Source: CAYPNF01 sp964411985
GTDB taxonomy: Bacteria; Verrucomicrobiota; Verrucomicrobiia; Limisphaerales; J093
Direction: 5' to 3'
DNA: 64,000 bases
Assembly: GCA_964411985.1 (NCBI GenBank)
Contig: CAYPNF010000001.1
Span: 186,001 to 250,000, forward strand
The position numbers and the translations under genes were made by a program. Below are positions 34,701-43,241 of the stretch, one piece after another. Positions within the stretch are counted from its first letter, which is position 1, and each line of letters starts with the position of its first letter. A model generated the notes under the pieces. That model ran no database searches. It was not told the origin of the DNA and saw nothing but the letters and a program-made list of their open reading frames with translations.

Positions 34701-35381
34701 AGCCACCGCCGCCGCGGCAAAGGTGGAACCAATCCCCATCCGCGCCCTGGGCAGATGGGACGGGATGAGTCGCAGGGGAGCCGAGAAGCCTCCCGTCAAG
34801 AGAGCTGGCAAAGCCGCGTATTCATCAAGGTAAGCTGCATCCGCTCGGCCTGCCGCGACCTCTCTCAAAGCGTCGTAACTGGAGGCGACCGGAATAGGCC
34901 TCATCCGCGGGACAGAGTTACTGAGGTTGAGGCGATGAACCGCAAAATCGAGGAAGCTGATCCGCGCTCCATGGAGGTCCTTCACCTCCTGTGCATGGCT
35001 TTCGCGCGGAACCACGAAACAGGTATGCGACTGTAGAAAAGGATCGGTGATATGCAGAGTCTTCAATCGCTCGGGCCGGATCGTCATGAGCACCCACAAA
35101 TCCGTCTTTGCTGCAACCATTCCATCGCCCTCAACCCATTCCAGCTGGATCCGCCTTCTGGCCGCCGCCTCTCGAACTAATTCCACCGCCAATCCTGACG
35201 GACTACCATCCGCTCCCTTGAAGTGGAATGGAACATCACGGCCATAGCCCATCCGGTACACCCTATCAAACTCCACACCTGCCTTCCATGGACGCCAAAC
35301 CAGGATAACAACCAACACGCCTCCCAAGAGAACCAGCGTCAGCCACATCTGGCGCCTAGACCATGAAGTCAGGGTTTTCAT
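31737..35381 (-). CDS. Hybrid sensor histidine kinase: periplasmic SBP domain, PAS-GAF-PAS-PAS, kinase, receiver
   Basis: 1214 residues. Order: signal-anchor helix (12-30); type 3 solute-binding domain (about 35-260, MGYGRDVPFHFKGADGSPSGLAVEL); membrane helix (about 278-300, GVVTLAVILALAAW); PAS (about 315-435); GAF-like domain (about 440-590); two PAS domains (about 600-725 and 725-845), each ending DITQRRRAE-like or HDVTRE; dimerisation domain with H-box GGVAHDFNN (His850); N-box NLTVNARDAM; ATP lid DTGCGM and GTGLGLATV; receiver domain with phospho-acceptor Asp1141 (FTDMVMPEGMSG) and KPY. It would sense an exported small ligand directly and signal to an unlinked partner. Single gene, convergent with the AIM24-like gene. 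Confidence 0.93.
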   Translation of the reverse strand: MKTLTSWSRRQMWLTLVLLGGVLVVILVWRPWKAGVEFDRVYRMGYGRDVPFHFKGADGSPSGLAVELVREAAARRRIQLEWVEGDGMVAAKTDLWVLMTIRPERLKTLHITDPFLQSHTCFVVPRESHAQEVKDLHGARISFLDFAVHRLNLSNSVPRMRPIPVASSYDALREVAAGRADAAYLDEYAALPALLTGGFSAPLRLIPSHLPRARMGIGSTFAAAAVADEIRDEVRKMAEDGTLQPVTERWGFFPNLTTDMIEGTASAQKWAMRLGVGVVTLAVILALAAWLAFRLFRQAHQLKKAQAELTASEERFRTLVEQASDGFEVLDEEGRYVDANSASCRQLGYSKKELLGMSLSQIDPLVTHAKYRETFKLLRGKGALSFESIHRRKDGSEFPVEVSVSVVELRDACWSLALVRDITQRKRTEDALRNLATSFAHLSGRPFFEAVSHHLASALDVGFVFVGKLDSSQRAVTVLGGWAQGGPMGPLTYGLADTPCDNVMGKQACLYPSAVQTQFPKDSLLVQMGIESYCGSPVFDKQGQALGILVALHTRPLSSPQVISQLFSTYLDRISAEMQRVEAEEELKRSEVRFRRLFDGAADAVFVHDREGQIMDVNQVACEKLGYTREELLRMSVSEVEVALRPEELAPVWDTIRSGKSFTVEGVHRRRDGSTYHAEIHIAALATGDRPLFFAAARDITQRRRAEESQSRLATAVEQAAEAILITDTQGAILYANPAFERSSGFSRAEALGQNPRILKSGKHDAEFYRRMWEVLLRGEVWQGHLINRRKDGTTYEEETTISPVRDAAGAIINYVAVKHDVTREVRLESQLRQAQKMEAVGQLAGGVAHDFNNILAATMMNLGLLQGNPNLDQETRDGLNELAAGAKRAAELTRQLLMFSRRSVLNIQTVDLNELVADMLKLLGRLLGEPITLVLERSNNVGLVEADAGMLEQVVMNLTVNARDAMPKGGRITLSTAPAEFGPVSTEANPSRRQGSFVCLTVSDTGCGMDEATLRRAFEPFFTTKEPGKGTGLGLATVHGIVAQHKGWVEVDSQVGQGTCFRVYLPSSSRRMPLEVSPAQEVAPTGHEALLVVEDEANVRRALVQTLRRLGYRVWEAANGQEAMVVWREHLSEVALLFTDMVMPEGMSGLELAAKLREEKPDLKVIISTGYSAEVGERGRLAAMGVVYLPKPYRPPLLAKTVRECLDRKCTAP

Positions 35382-35981
35382 TCTTATGCTGGGGTCGAAC
35401 GAGGCTCAGAATCTCAGAGAGTGCCCCCAGATGCAAACCGGATTTCGAGTGCTGCCAAGCATGCGGGGCGGTGCCCCCTCGGTGGGCGCTCAGCATCTTT
35501 CGACCCGGCATAGCGCTGCTGGAGTGGTCCGGCAGCTGTTCCGGAACCGGAACACCGGCAAGAGGCTGTTACGATCGCGGAACTAGGTTTTCCTGGCCCA
35601 CGTGAAATGCTGTCCCTCCTGACATACACTTGCTTGCTGAATGCGAGAACTCACCTTCGCGAATGGCGCAGGCAGCGAGTAGGGAGAACGTCGGCACCGC
35701 AACGGCCAGCTCGCCCGCATGGAGGCGGGTGGCTTCGGTATCGCTCTGACTGGGAACTAAGCACACTCCCCAATCCAAGCTCTCCCCCCAACGCCGCCGG
35801 ATGCCCCTCGAGACCGACGACGGAGCTCACATTACAGGACCTGCACTCCTAGATGAACCTCGACGGGAAAGACTAGTGGCGCGACGGCCTAGTCACTGAT
35901 ACACTCCAGTGCATGGTCCAGCAGCGTCACGCTCGTTTGACAGACCAACGCGGGCGCCTCTGACCATCAAGCGAGTGAGAC
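35382..35981. other. 600-bp region without a convincing gene
   Basis: Open frames on both strands are short and lack family features. The plus frame around 35440-35585 gives an Arg/Gly-rich conceptual peptide (for example VGAQHLSTRHSAAGVV) of the kind that arises from intergenic repeats in this phylum. It might be a decayed or repeated element. The promoters of the kinase (minus) and the GspF-N-like gene (plus) should lie here. Confidence 0.35.
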
Positions 35982-36521
35982 ATGCCCGTTTTTGAATACA
36001 AGGCTCTGCGATCCGACGGTGCAATCACTGAAGGCCACTTTGAAGCAGACGGACGCCAGCACGCCTTTCGGATGATCGAGGCCATGGGATTGCGTCCGAT
36101 AAGCCTCGTGGAGCAGCCTGTCGCACCGTCGTCGCAGGGTTGTTTCGTGGAGGGGAAACCCGATATTTCGCTCCTCGCGGGAGGGACAACACCCGCGCCT
36201 ACCCCACCCGTCAAGAGGCCTTATCTCCGGATACTGATGATCGCCTTTGTTCCTTGCTTTCTGTGGCCTCCCTTGACCATCTGCCTCCAGAAGCTGCTCG
36301 ACTTCTCCAACACCACCGTCTGGATACTCTCGCTTCTTCCTATCGGCCTGACCAGCTGGTTGCTTTCTCGCGGCCGGCTATTTAGCTCAAAGCATCGCGC
36401 AACCAGAGCCCTGGTCTTGCCGGTCGCCCTGGCCTTCTTGTGGTTCGCCTTTCTGGTTTGGGTTCTCCTGATACTCTTACTGATCAGATTCACGGGATCG
36501 GGTGTCCCTCTCCCGATTTGA
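35982..36521 (+). CDS. Membrane protein with a GspF/PilC-N-terminal-like module
   Basis: 179 residues. The first 45 (MPVFEYKALRSDGAITEGHF through GLRPISLVEQ) match the opening of type II secretion/type IV pilus inner-membrane proteins, FxYxAxDxxGxxxxGxxxAxdxxxAxxxLxxxGLxPxxL. A short linker and three hydrophobic helices (about 82-108, 111-130, 140-172) follow in place of the two T2SF domains. No secretion genes adjoin it. Function unknown; it may be a shuffled module in a small membrane protein. Confidence 0.55.
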   Translation: MPVFEYKALRSDGAITEGHFEADGRQHAFRMIEAMGLRPISLVEQPVAPSSQGCFVEGKPDISLLAGGTTPAPTPPVKRPYLRILMIAFVPCFLWPPLTICLQKLLDFSNTTVWILSLLPIGLTSWLLSRGRLFSSKHRATRALVLPVALAFLWFAFLVWVLLILLLIRFTGSGVPLPI

Positions 36522-36582
36522 GCAGAAGACTTGCTGGAGGAGTGGTCTCGCTACTGGTGACAGCAGGCTCGGACCGCCATGG

Positions 36583-37032
36583 TTATCGAGCTTCCGGCGG
36601 CCGCACCGCGTCAGCAGAATAATAGACCTCCACGCGCGGTTCGCTGCCGTCCTGCCGAAAGGTAACGAATGCTGAAAGGCCACCAGGCGCGCCAACATCC
36701 AAGCCCCCCCAGCGATACAGGCCCGCTCGCAAGACAATGGCATGCTGTTCCGCCCTGAATGGGCGCCTCCGATACTGGCGCTCGCAGCGTTCGTTGGCTA
36801 GCCGTGCCGCCAACTCGGCTGCTTCGCCAACAGACAGGACGGGTCGCGAGACGCTTACAGAGGAAAGACCGGCATCTAAATTCGCCTGGCGAACGCAACC
36901 TGGCTGAGCGATCAACCCGACAGCTGCTACAGCGAGCAAAGCTCTCCCGCTGATCGGAACCACGATGCGACATCCCCTACCCCAAGGCCGTCTCAACAAC
37001 CCAAAGAAGAAATCATTCACGGTTATTTCCAC
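36583..37032 (-). CDS. Hypothetical lipoprotein-like protein
   Basis: 149 residues from a GTG start. Hydrophobic stretch ALLAVAAVGLIAQPGC, with Cys as a possible lipobox (AQPGC is a weak match). The mature part has a conserved-looking block: ELAARLANERCERQY, then RWGGLDVGAPGGLSAFVTF and VEVYYSADA, which reads as a compact beta domain. I do not recognise a named family. It overlaps the small membrane-protein gene by 10 bp, suggesting a two-gene unit. Confidence 0.5.
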   Translation of the reverse strand: MEITVNDFFFGLLRRPWGRGCRIVVPISGRALLAVAAVGLIAQPGCVRQANLDAGLSSVSVSRPVLSVGEAAELAARLANERCERQYRRRPFRAEQHAIVLRAGLYRWGGLDVGAPGGLSAFVTFRQDGSEPRVEVYYSADAVRPPEAR

Positions 37033-37223
37033 CTAAAGGTGAACAGCTTATTCCCTTCGACCATCCAACTTCCCAACAAGTAGAGGGCGACCGGAATCAA
37101 CAAAGTGATCGGTGCTTGTCCGGCCGCAAAAATGGCCATCAAACTGGCAAAGAGAGTCCAGATGCCCAGGATTCTGCAGATCCACCCCACTGTCTTCATG
37201 GCTGTTTTGGTGATCGTATTCAT
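37023..37223 (-). CDS. Small two-helix membrane protein
   Basis: About 66 residues from the ATG at 37223 (MNTITKTAMK). Two hydrophobic helices (about 13-33 and 37-54) and a short basic tail ending FTFRWK. No family recognised. The open frame extends upstream to 37265, but the 37223 start gives a typical membrane-protein N-terminus. It overlaps the lipoprotein-like gene downstream by 10 bp. Confidence 0.45.
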   Translation of the reverse strand: MNTITKTAMKTVGWICRILGIWTLFASLMAIFAAGQAPITLLIPVALYLLGSWMVEGNKLFTFRWK

Positions 37224-37314
37224 TCTTGGTTCTTCGTTGTAGGATACGTTTCCAACGTGCATCAATTCTGGTCATCATAACAAACGGAGCTAGAGAGTAC
37301 GGTCGAGTACAGTT

Positions 37315-38808
37315 CTAGAAACCTGGCGGAGTTCTTCCAGCCCAGGGTTGGGCCTGTTCCAGTTGCCCGGCCAGACGGAAAAGAGTGGCTTCGTCACCAA
37401 ATTTGCCGACGAAGTGCATGCCAATCGGCAGGCGGTCGGTGTTCCAATGCAACGGCACGGACATGGCAGGTTGGCCGGTAACGTTGAACACCGGAGTCCA
37501 AGGTATGAATTCGAACGTTTGAGCGGCAAGGGTCTTGATGATGCCCATGGCTCTCAGCAGACCACCCCCGTCGAAGCTGCCAACCAGGCGGATCAGGGCC
37601 TTCTCAGCGGAGGTGGGCTGAAGCGATCCGGTTTTGACCGGGGGTTGGGAAAGGGTCGGGGTCAGCAGCAAGTCATAGTCCTCAAAGAAACGGCCCACCT
37701 CCCGCGCCGAAGCCTGAAGGTAGCGAGAGGCGGAGGCATATTCCTGGGCGCTGAGCGACTTACCGAGCATTCCCAGACCGAAGCTGGCCGGGTCGAAGTC
37801 GCTGACCGACACCTTCTTCCCGGCAGCGCGAGCGGTCTGTTCGATATCGCAACGCAACTCCGCGGCCACAATCTTGAGAAAAGCCAGCGCAAAGGGCTCC
37901 CCATCGAGTTGCGGAGCTGCCTCGACGACTTCATGTCCCAGTTCCTTGAGTAAACTGGCGGTTTCGTGCAATCCCTTCAATACGTCGGCGTGAACCTTCT
38001 TCCCCAACATCGGCTTGCCGGTCATGGCGATGCGAAGCTTGCCTGGTTGAGTCGTCACTTCGTCCAGGAAAGCACGCTTTGGCGGTGGAGCCCAGTACGG
38101 CGCGCCGACATCCGCACCCTCGGTGGCATCCAGCAGCGCCGCCGAGTCGCGCACGGAGCGCGTCAGGGCGTGTTCAATGGCAAAACCATGCCAGGCTTCC
38201 CCAAAGATCGGTCCCGTCGGAGTCCTTCCGCGTGTGGGCTTCAGCCCAAAGATACCACAGGCCGAAGCTGGGATCCGAATGGAACCGCCCCCATCCCCTG
38301 CCGAAGCGACGGGGACGAAACGGGCAGCCACCACCGCAGCCGAACCACCCGAAGAACCTCCCGGAGTACGCGTCAGATCCCAGGGGTTATGGGTGGGACC
38401 AAAAACGTCCGGCTCGGTATAAGGGCTCAGGCCAAACTCGGGGGTGTTGGTCTTGCCGAGAATGATGAGCCCGGCGGCCTTCCACCGTTTGACCAATTCA
38501 CTATCTGCTTTGGCGGGAATTCCTTTCCAGAAACGATTCCCGTAACTCGTGGGAACTCCGGCCACCATCGCAAGCAGGTCTTTGACCAGGAAGGGAACGC
38601 CAGCGAAGGGGCCTGGCGGGATGGGTTTCCTGGCGGTGTCGCGGGCGATCTCATAGAGCTTGGTGATAACGGCATTCAGTCGTGGATTGTAAGTCTCAAT
38701 CCGCTCGATGGCCTCCTCCACCAGTTCGAGTGCAGTGGTTTCTCCCTTTCGCACCAGCTCGGCGAGGCCGAGGCCATCATACTTGGGATAATCAGGGAAC
38801 GAGCTCAT
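37315..38808 (-). CDS. Amidase-signature-family amidase
   Basis: 497 residues with the complete Ser-cisSer-Lys centre: Lys76 in PFLVKDL, cis-Ser152 in GGSSGGSA, nucleophile Ser176 in DGGGSIRIPAS, then GIFGLKPTRGR. The family hydrolyses amide bonds in diverse small molecules, and GatA is a relative. The lack of a GatB/C neighbour and differences in the C-terminal region favour a catabolic amidase. It overlaps the end of the acyltransferase/ligase fusion gene by 17 bp, so both are probably co-transcribed. That hints at fatty-acid-amide or lysophospholipid metabolism, though the substrate is unknown. Confidence 0.9.
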   Translation of the reverse strand: MSSFPDYPKYDGLGLAELVRKGETTALELVEEAIERIETYNPRLNAVITKLYEIARDTARKPIPPGPFAGVPFLVKDLLAMVAGVPTSYGNRFWKGIPAKADSELVKRWKAAGLIILGKTNTPEFGLSPYTEPDVFGPTHNPWDLTRTPGGSSGGSAAVVAARFVPVASAGDGGGSIRIPASACGIFGLKPTRGRTPTGPIFGEAWHGFAIEHALTRSVRDSAALLDATEGADVGAPYWAPPPKRAFLDEVTTQPGKLRIAMTGKPMLGKKVHADVLKGLHETASLLKELGHEVVEAAPQLDGEPFALAFLKIVAAELRCDIEQTARAAGKKVSVSDFDPASFGLGMLGKSLSAQEYASASRYLQASAREVGRFFEDYDLLLTPTLSQPPVKTGSLQPTSAEKALIRLVGSFDGGGLLRAMGIIKTLAAQTFEFIPWTPVFNVTGQPAMSVPLHWNTDRLPIGMHFVGKFGDEATLFRLAGQLEQAQPWAGRTPPGF

Positions 38809-41800
38809 AGGTTCTCTGGGTTGGGGTCGCCGGGTTAGGGTTGGAACATTGGGAGGCTAGCTCCCGCACCTTCCGCAGGTCAAGCTTGCCGGTGCCCAAG
38901 CAAGGAAACGCCCCAACCTGAAAGAACTGGTCCGGCCTTGGCTTCCAAAGGTTGGGAAGGTCACATCGTGCCAACCCCTCCAGGCAAACCTCGAGGGACT
39001 GGTGTCCCAGGCGATGCAACACCACCAATCGCTCGCCTTTCTTCTCGTCGGGCAGCGCAGAAACAACAAAAGTCTGCTCGGTCGCGCCCGCCAGTTCATG
39101 GAGTTTCTCCTCCACCTTGATATGGGGCACCATCTCGCCCCCGATCTTGCTGAAACGGCTCAAGCGATCCGTGATTTGCAGGAATCCGTCCTCATCCTGG
39201 GTCGCGATATCGCCAGTCACATACCAACCTTCGCGCAACACTTGGGCGGTCACCTCTGGCTTGCCGAGGTACCCAAGCATCACGTTGGGACCTCGGACCA
39301 GCAGAAGGCCAGGCTGTCCCACTGCCAAGGTCTCACGAGTCTGCGGGTCCACGATCCGCACGCTCATGCCAGGAATGGGGTGTCCGATCTTGCCCTTCTT
39401 GGATCCAACCTGCCGAAATCCAGCGGCGCGATAATCGGGGGTGCTCACCGCCACGGCAGGGGAGCATTCTGTGCATCCGTATCCTTCCAAAGGCCGAATC
39501 CCGAATTGGTCTTCGAATGCAGTGGCGAGTCGCTCGGGGAGTTTCTCGGCTCCGGTGAGCACGAAACGCAGGCTGCCAAAGTCGTCGGCCGCACACGTAC
39601 GCAGGTAGAACTGGAGGAACGTCGGGGTGGCGAGCATGAACGTCAACTTGTGGCTCCTCACCAAGGGTCCAACCGCCTTGGCATCGAGCGGATTGGGGTA
39701 GTAGGCAACCCCCACCCCCAGAGCCCCGGGGAGGCACAGAGTCCCGGTGAAGCCAAAGGAGTGAAAGAAGGGGAGGATGCCCAGAACCCGGTCCGCAGGC
39801 TGGAGACCGAGGACCTGCTCCATTTGCTCGATATTGGAACCTATATTGTAGTGACTCAGCATCACTCCTTTCGGCTCACCAGTGCTTCCGCTGGAAAAAA
39901 TGACGGTGGCGAGATGATCCAGGTTGATTGACTTCCTTCTGCCCAGGAAACGCTCGAGCATGGGCACGGGAAGGGTCCAGGCAGCCAAGCTTGCAAGTCC
40001 TTTTTCGATGGTGGTAGGCCGCGCAGCCATTTCCTCCAAAAGGAGAATTGGACAGGGCAGCTGAAGCTTAAGTCTTTCGAGGAACACTCGAGAGGTAAGA
40101 ACCGTTTTGATGCCGCACTGCTGGATCGAGGAAGCAAGCGACGCCTCAGAGACCGTGTAGTTGAGGTTGACGGGCACTTTTCCCATGAGCAGTGCGGCGA
40201 AGTTCACCAAGGCTCCTGGGATCGATGGGGGCAAAAGCAATCCCACCATTTCTTGACCACGCCAGACCGTTCGAAGACGTCGAGCCAGGAAGACCGTGCG
40301 CGTCAAGGCTCCTCCAAAGTTGATCCCTGGGCTTTGGGCGTCGGCCATGGCAAAGCGCATTGGATGTCGGCGGGCGGTCCGGACAAAGGCGCGATGGAGC
40401 AGGCGCATGCGGCTTTTGCGGTGCTTCCAAGCCTCCGTCATGAGGTCCTGGACTGCACAGCGCACCTGGATCGGAGTGGCGGTGTGGGGCAAGGGCGCTC
40501 CAAAACTCACGGTGGCGGGATAGGGAATACGTCGCGGGAGCTTCCAGAGGAACCGGCCCTTCTCAAAACTGAAGATGCTGCCCCAGACACCGTCGAGCGC
40601 CACTGGGATAATAGGTGCATCCACGTCTTTCATAATGCGTTCGAATCCTCGGCGGAACGGGAGCATCTGGCCCGTGCGCGTAATCTGCCCTTTCGCGAAG
40701 ATGCACACGATCTCCCCGTTGCGGATGGCGTCGCTGGCGGTTTGAAGCGCCTGGAGAAGTTCTCTCGGACGCTGCTCGGAGGAGATGGGAATGGCGCGCA
40801 TGATGCGGGCAAAGGGACGGATCCATGGCATCTCGTAAATCCCTTTATACATGATGAACCGCACTTCGCGATCGGTGGAAGCGTGCAGGAGCATGGCATC
40901 CACAAAGGAGAGATGATTGCAGACAAAGAGGGCACCACCTTTTCCGGGAATGTGGTCCCGACCATCCACACGCAGCCGGTAGACCGTCCGGGTGAGAACC
41001 CAAAGCGCGAATCGAAGCAGGGCCTCAGGAAGGAGATAAAGCGCGTAAATCGCCCCAAGGAGTGTCATGACTCCGATCGCCAGGAAAACGTGGCGGGGGT
41101 TGAGGTTTGCCTGGGTCAGAAGAAAATGGGCCCCCGAAGCGAGGAATACACCGACAAACGAAAGGAGATTGGCTGCCGCCTGGATTTCACCTTTCTTTTC
41201 CCGATCAGGCCGGTGCTGCAGCAAGGCTGCAATCGGTACGATGAAGAAACCACCGGCGAATCCAAGCAACGCCAGGCGAAGGACTGCGCCGGAGAACGAC
41301 AGTCCCGGCACCGTCAGCGATAAAGCGCCTGCGGCAAGGCCGACTGCTCCCAATGGAACTAAGCCGTACTCGATCTTGTTGCCTGACAAGTAGCCCGCCG
41401 CCACGCTGCCGCAACCAATGCCCAAGGCCAGCGCGGTGCAAAGCTTGCCAATCGCGATCTCGTCAACGCGGAGAACGTCCGTACCGTAAAAGAAAAGATT
41501 GAGCAGCAGCAGGGCCCCGACGAAGTTGAAATAGGTGTTCCCGACCACCGCAAGGGCCAAGGGCCGATCGCCCTTCATGCCCTTAAGTCGGCCGAAAAGA
41601 TCGCGCAGAAAGTTCGCCTCGAACCGCTTGGTAGGGTTGGCCGCGGGAATGCGCGTGATCCCGAGACTGGTAGCCAGGCCCACGACGGCCAGCACGAGCA
41701 AGACGAGGCCTGACCACACCTGCCGCCCCCGAAAGTGAACGGCAAGAATCCCAGCCGCGACGGTTCCGAGGATGATGGCCATGAAAGTGCCAAGCTCCAG

Positions 41801-42268
41801 GAGCCCATTGCCCCAGGAAAGTTTTTTCTCGGGCAGCAGTTCCGGCAAGAGGGAGTATTTGGAGGGGCCAAAGAAGGCGCTGTGCACTCCCATCAAGAAC
41901 ACCGTGACTAAGAGCAAAGGTAGGCTCTGATAGTGCAGGCCCACCATCGCCACGGACATGACCAGGACTTCGAAGACTTTGACGCCGATGGCGATGGACC
42001 TTTTCCTGTAGCGGTCGGCCAGATAGCCTCCCGCCATCGAAAAGAGGATGAAGGGCAGCGAGAACAACGCGCCCACCATCTCCCCGACACGGTGCTTCTC
42101 CGAAAGGGACATGCTCATGCCAATCAGGAGGAAGACCACGAGGTTTTTCAGGACATTGTCGCTGAAGGCACCCTGGAACTGGGTTACGAAAAGGCTCCAG
42201 AAACCGCCCAACCCCTGGGGACGCCCGGGAGTGGGGTTGATCTCGGATTCGATGTTAGCAGGTTTCAT
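38792..42268 (-). CDS. LplT-like MFS / PlsC acyltransferase / acyl-ACP synthetase fusion (Aas-type)
   Basis: 1158 residues in three modules. An MFS carrier (about 15-410) resembles LplT lysophospholipid flippases. The PlsC acyltransferase (about 430-620) has its HX4D box at His452-Asp457 in NHLSFVD and a FAKGQITRTGQ-type substrate motif. The AMP-forming ligase (about 640-1140) carries the P-loop SSGSTGEPKG (792-801), GYGCTECSP and YVTGDIATQDEDGF. Together they would import 2-acyl-lysophospholipid, activate a fatty acid on acyl carrier protein and re-acylate the lipid at the inner membrane. The downstream amidase overlaps its 3' end, and the same 42-bp element as before the adjacent membrane-protein gene lies upstream. 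Confidence 0.93.
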   Translation of the reverse strand: MKPANIESEINPTPGRPQGLGGFWSLFVTQFQGAFSDNVLKNLVVFLLIGMSMSLSEKHRVGEMVGALFSLPFILFSMAGGYLADRYRKRSIAIGVKVFEVLVMSVAMVGLHYQSLPLLLVTVFLMGVHSAFFGPSKYSLLPELLPEKKLSWGNGLLELGTFMAIILGTVAAGILAVHFRGRQVWSGLVLLVLAVVGLATSLGITRIPAANPTKRFEANFLRDLFGRLKGMKGDRPLALAVVGNTYFNFVGALLLLNLFFYGTDVLRVDEIAIGKLCTALALGIGCGSVAAGYLSGNKIEYGLVPLGAVGLAAGALSLTVPGLSFSGAVLRLALLGFAGGFFIVPIAALLQHRPDREKKGEIQAAANLLSFVGVFLASGAHFLLTQANLNPRHVFLAIGVMTLLGAIYALYLLPEALLRFALWVLTRTVYRLRVDGRDHIPGKGGALFVCNHLSFVDAMLLHASTDREVRFIMYKGIYEMPWIRPFARIMRAIPISSEQRPRELLQALQTASDAIRNGEIVCIFAKGQITRTGQMLPFRRGFERIMKDVDAPIIPVALDGVWGSIFSFEKGRFLWKLPRRIPYPATVSFGAPLPHTATPIQVRCAVQDLMTEAWKHRKSRMRLLHRAFVRTARRHPMRFAMADAQSPGINFGGALTRTVFLARRLRTVWRGQEMVGLLLPPSIPGALVNFAALLMGKVPVNLNYTVSEASLASSIQQCGIKTVLTSRVFLERLKLQLPCPILLLEEMAARPTTIEKGLASLAAWTLPVPMLERFLGRRKSINLDHLATVIFSSGSTGEPKGVMLSHYNIGSNIEQMEQVLGLQPADRVLGILPFFHSFGFTGTLCLPGALGVGVAYYPNPLDAKAVGPLVRSHKLTFMLATPTFLQFYLRTCAADDFGSLRFVLTGAEKLPERLATAFEDQFGIRPLEGYGCTECSPAVAVSTPDYRAAGFRQVGSKKGKIGHPIPGMSVRIVDPQTRETLAVGQPGLLLVRGPNVMLGYLGKPEVTAQVLREGWYVTGDIATQDEDGFLQITDRLSRFSKIGGEMVPHIKVEEKLHELAGATEQTFVVSALPDEKKGERLVVLHRLGHQSLEVCLEGLARCDLPNLWKPRPDQFFQVGAFPCLGTGKLDLRKVRELASQCSNPNPATPTQRTYELVP

Positions 42269-42321
42269 ATGCTTGGGTTGCTTGGTGGTTTCATCCTTCT
42301 ATACCCGATCGGCGATCGCAG

Positions 42322-42363
42322 GCGTTAATCGATAAAAGGAGCGAGGATATTGAGTGACGCGAT
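42322..42363 (-). promoter_or_regulatory. Shared 42-bp upstream element, copy A (before the Aas-type gene)
   Basis: A 42-bp block 35/42 identical to one at 43200-43241. On the minus strand its conserved core is CTTTTATCGATTAACGC. It lies 53 bp upstream of the Aas-type start codon. Probably a promoter or regulator site common to two adjacent co-directional genes. Confidence 0.5.
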
Positions 42364-42396
42364 ACTTGAACCAGAGTCGACCAATGGAATCAGGAT

Positions 42397-43131
42397 TCAG
42401 CGAGCAGTTCGCCCCGGGGGGGCCTCGCGTACGAACCTGCGAAGAACCAAGTGAGTGGGGAGCCAGGCGATCATGGGCAGGCCAATCATGAGGAGGCTTA
42501 GCCAAGCCCAGGAGGGCATCCAGGTCTGCGCGGCGGCGTCGCTCAACCCATAGACATAGTTGATGTTCACCGGCGCTTTGGGGTTGGCCAAGACCGCACC
42601 CGGGGCTGGCATGAAGAAGAAACAGACCAGCATGAGCGACCAACCGGTGCATGCCCAAATCCGCAGGGCCCGCGTTGAATACCCCAACCGCGACACGAGA
42701 AATACGAGCAGGAAGGGAAGCCATCCGTGGAAGAGGGAAAGGCCACGCGTGAAGAGCGGACGTCGAGCATCAAACATGTAGTCCGTCATCCCCGTGAGTT
42801 TGAGGCCCAGGAAATGAGCCGCAAAGTCGAGCACCCAAATCATCTGCGGCATCAGGATACCGACCGCCGCCACACTCGCCAGGAGGGAACTCTCGAGCCA
42901 CACGGCCGCCAAGGTCATGAACAAGGCCACGTCGCAGAAATACAGAAAATTGGTGGGGCCGTAGTCGCGCCAGTAGAAAGGCACGAGGACGGCCATGAAA
43001 GCCGTATAGGCAAGCTTGATGGTAAGGGGGACCTTTCGAGGCGCGGAGACAGCGCAAGAAGGCTGCAGGCGGGGGAGCTCAGCAGCAAAATCAAGGGTTG
43101 CGACCGCAGAGGGGCTGGTTTTGGCATTCAT
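42397..43131 (-). CDS. Unknown polytopic membrane protein
   Basis: 244 residues with about six hydrophobic helices, for example IKLAYTAFMAVLVPF, FCDVALFMTLAAVWL, VGILMPQMIWVLDFAAHF, LPFLLVFLVSRLGY, LMLVCFFFM and WLSLLMIGLPMIAWL. YGPTNFLYFCD between helices looks like a conserved motif. It is not recognised as a known family, and its length excludes most transporters. It precedes the lysophospholipid re-acylation gene on the same strand, with its own copy of the shared 42-bp element upstream, so a role in lipid handling under common control is possible. Confidence 0.6.
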   Translation of the reverse strand: MNAKTSPSAVATLDFAAELPRLQPSCAVSAPRKVPLTIKLAYTAFMAVLVPFYWRDYGPTNFLYFCDVALFMTLAAVWLESSLLASVAAVGILMPQMIWVLDFAAHFLGLKLTGMTDYMFDARRPLFTRGLSLFHGWLPFLLVFLVSRLGYSTRALRIWACTGWSLMLVCFFFMPAPGAVLANPKAPVNINYVYGLSDAAAQTWMPSWAWLSLLMIGLPMIAWLPTHLVLRRFVREAPPGRTAR

Positions 43132-43199
43132 GGTTGTCTTATCGATTCATTGGTTCTCGTTCGTGTCTATATCGAGATGTACCAGAGGTCCGATCCAAT

Positions 43200-43241
43200 G
43201 CGTTAATCGATAAAAGTAGGGGGGGTATTGAATGGCACGAT
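43200..43241 (-). promoter_or_regulatory. Shared 42-bp upstream element, copy B (before the unknown membrane-protein gene)
   Basis: Same length and orientation as the copy at 42322-42363, 35/42 identical, with the first 17 bases (GCGTTAATCGATAAAAG on plus) perfect. It lies 68 bp upstream of the membrane-protein start. A further TTATCGATT occurs in opposite orientation at 43139-43147, 8 bp upstream of that start, which would suit a repressor bridging two sites. Confidence 0.5.
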
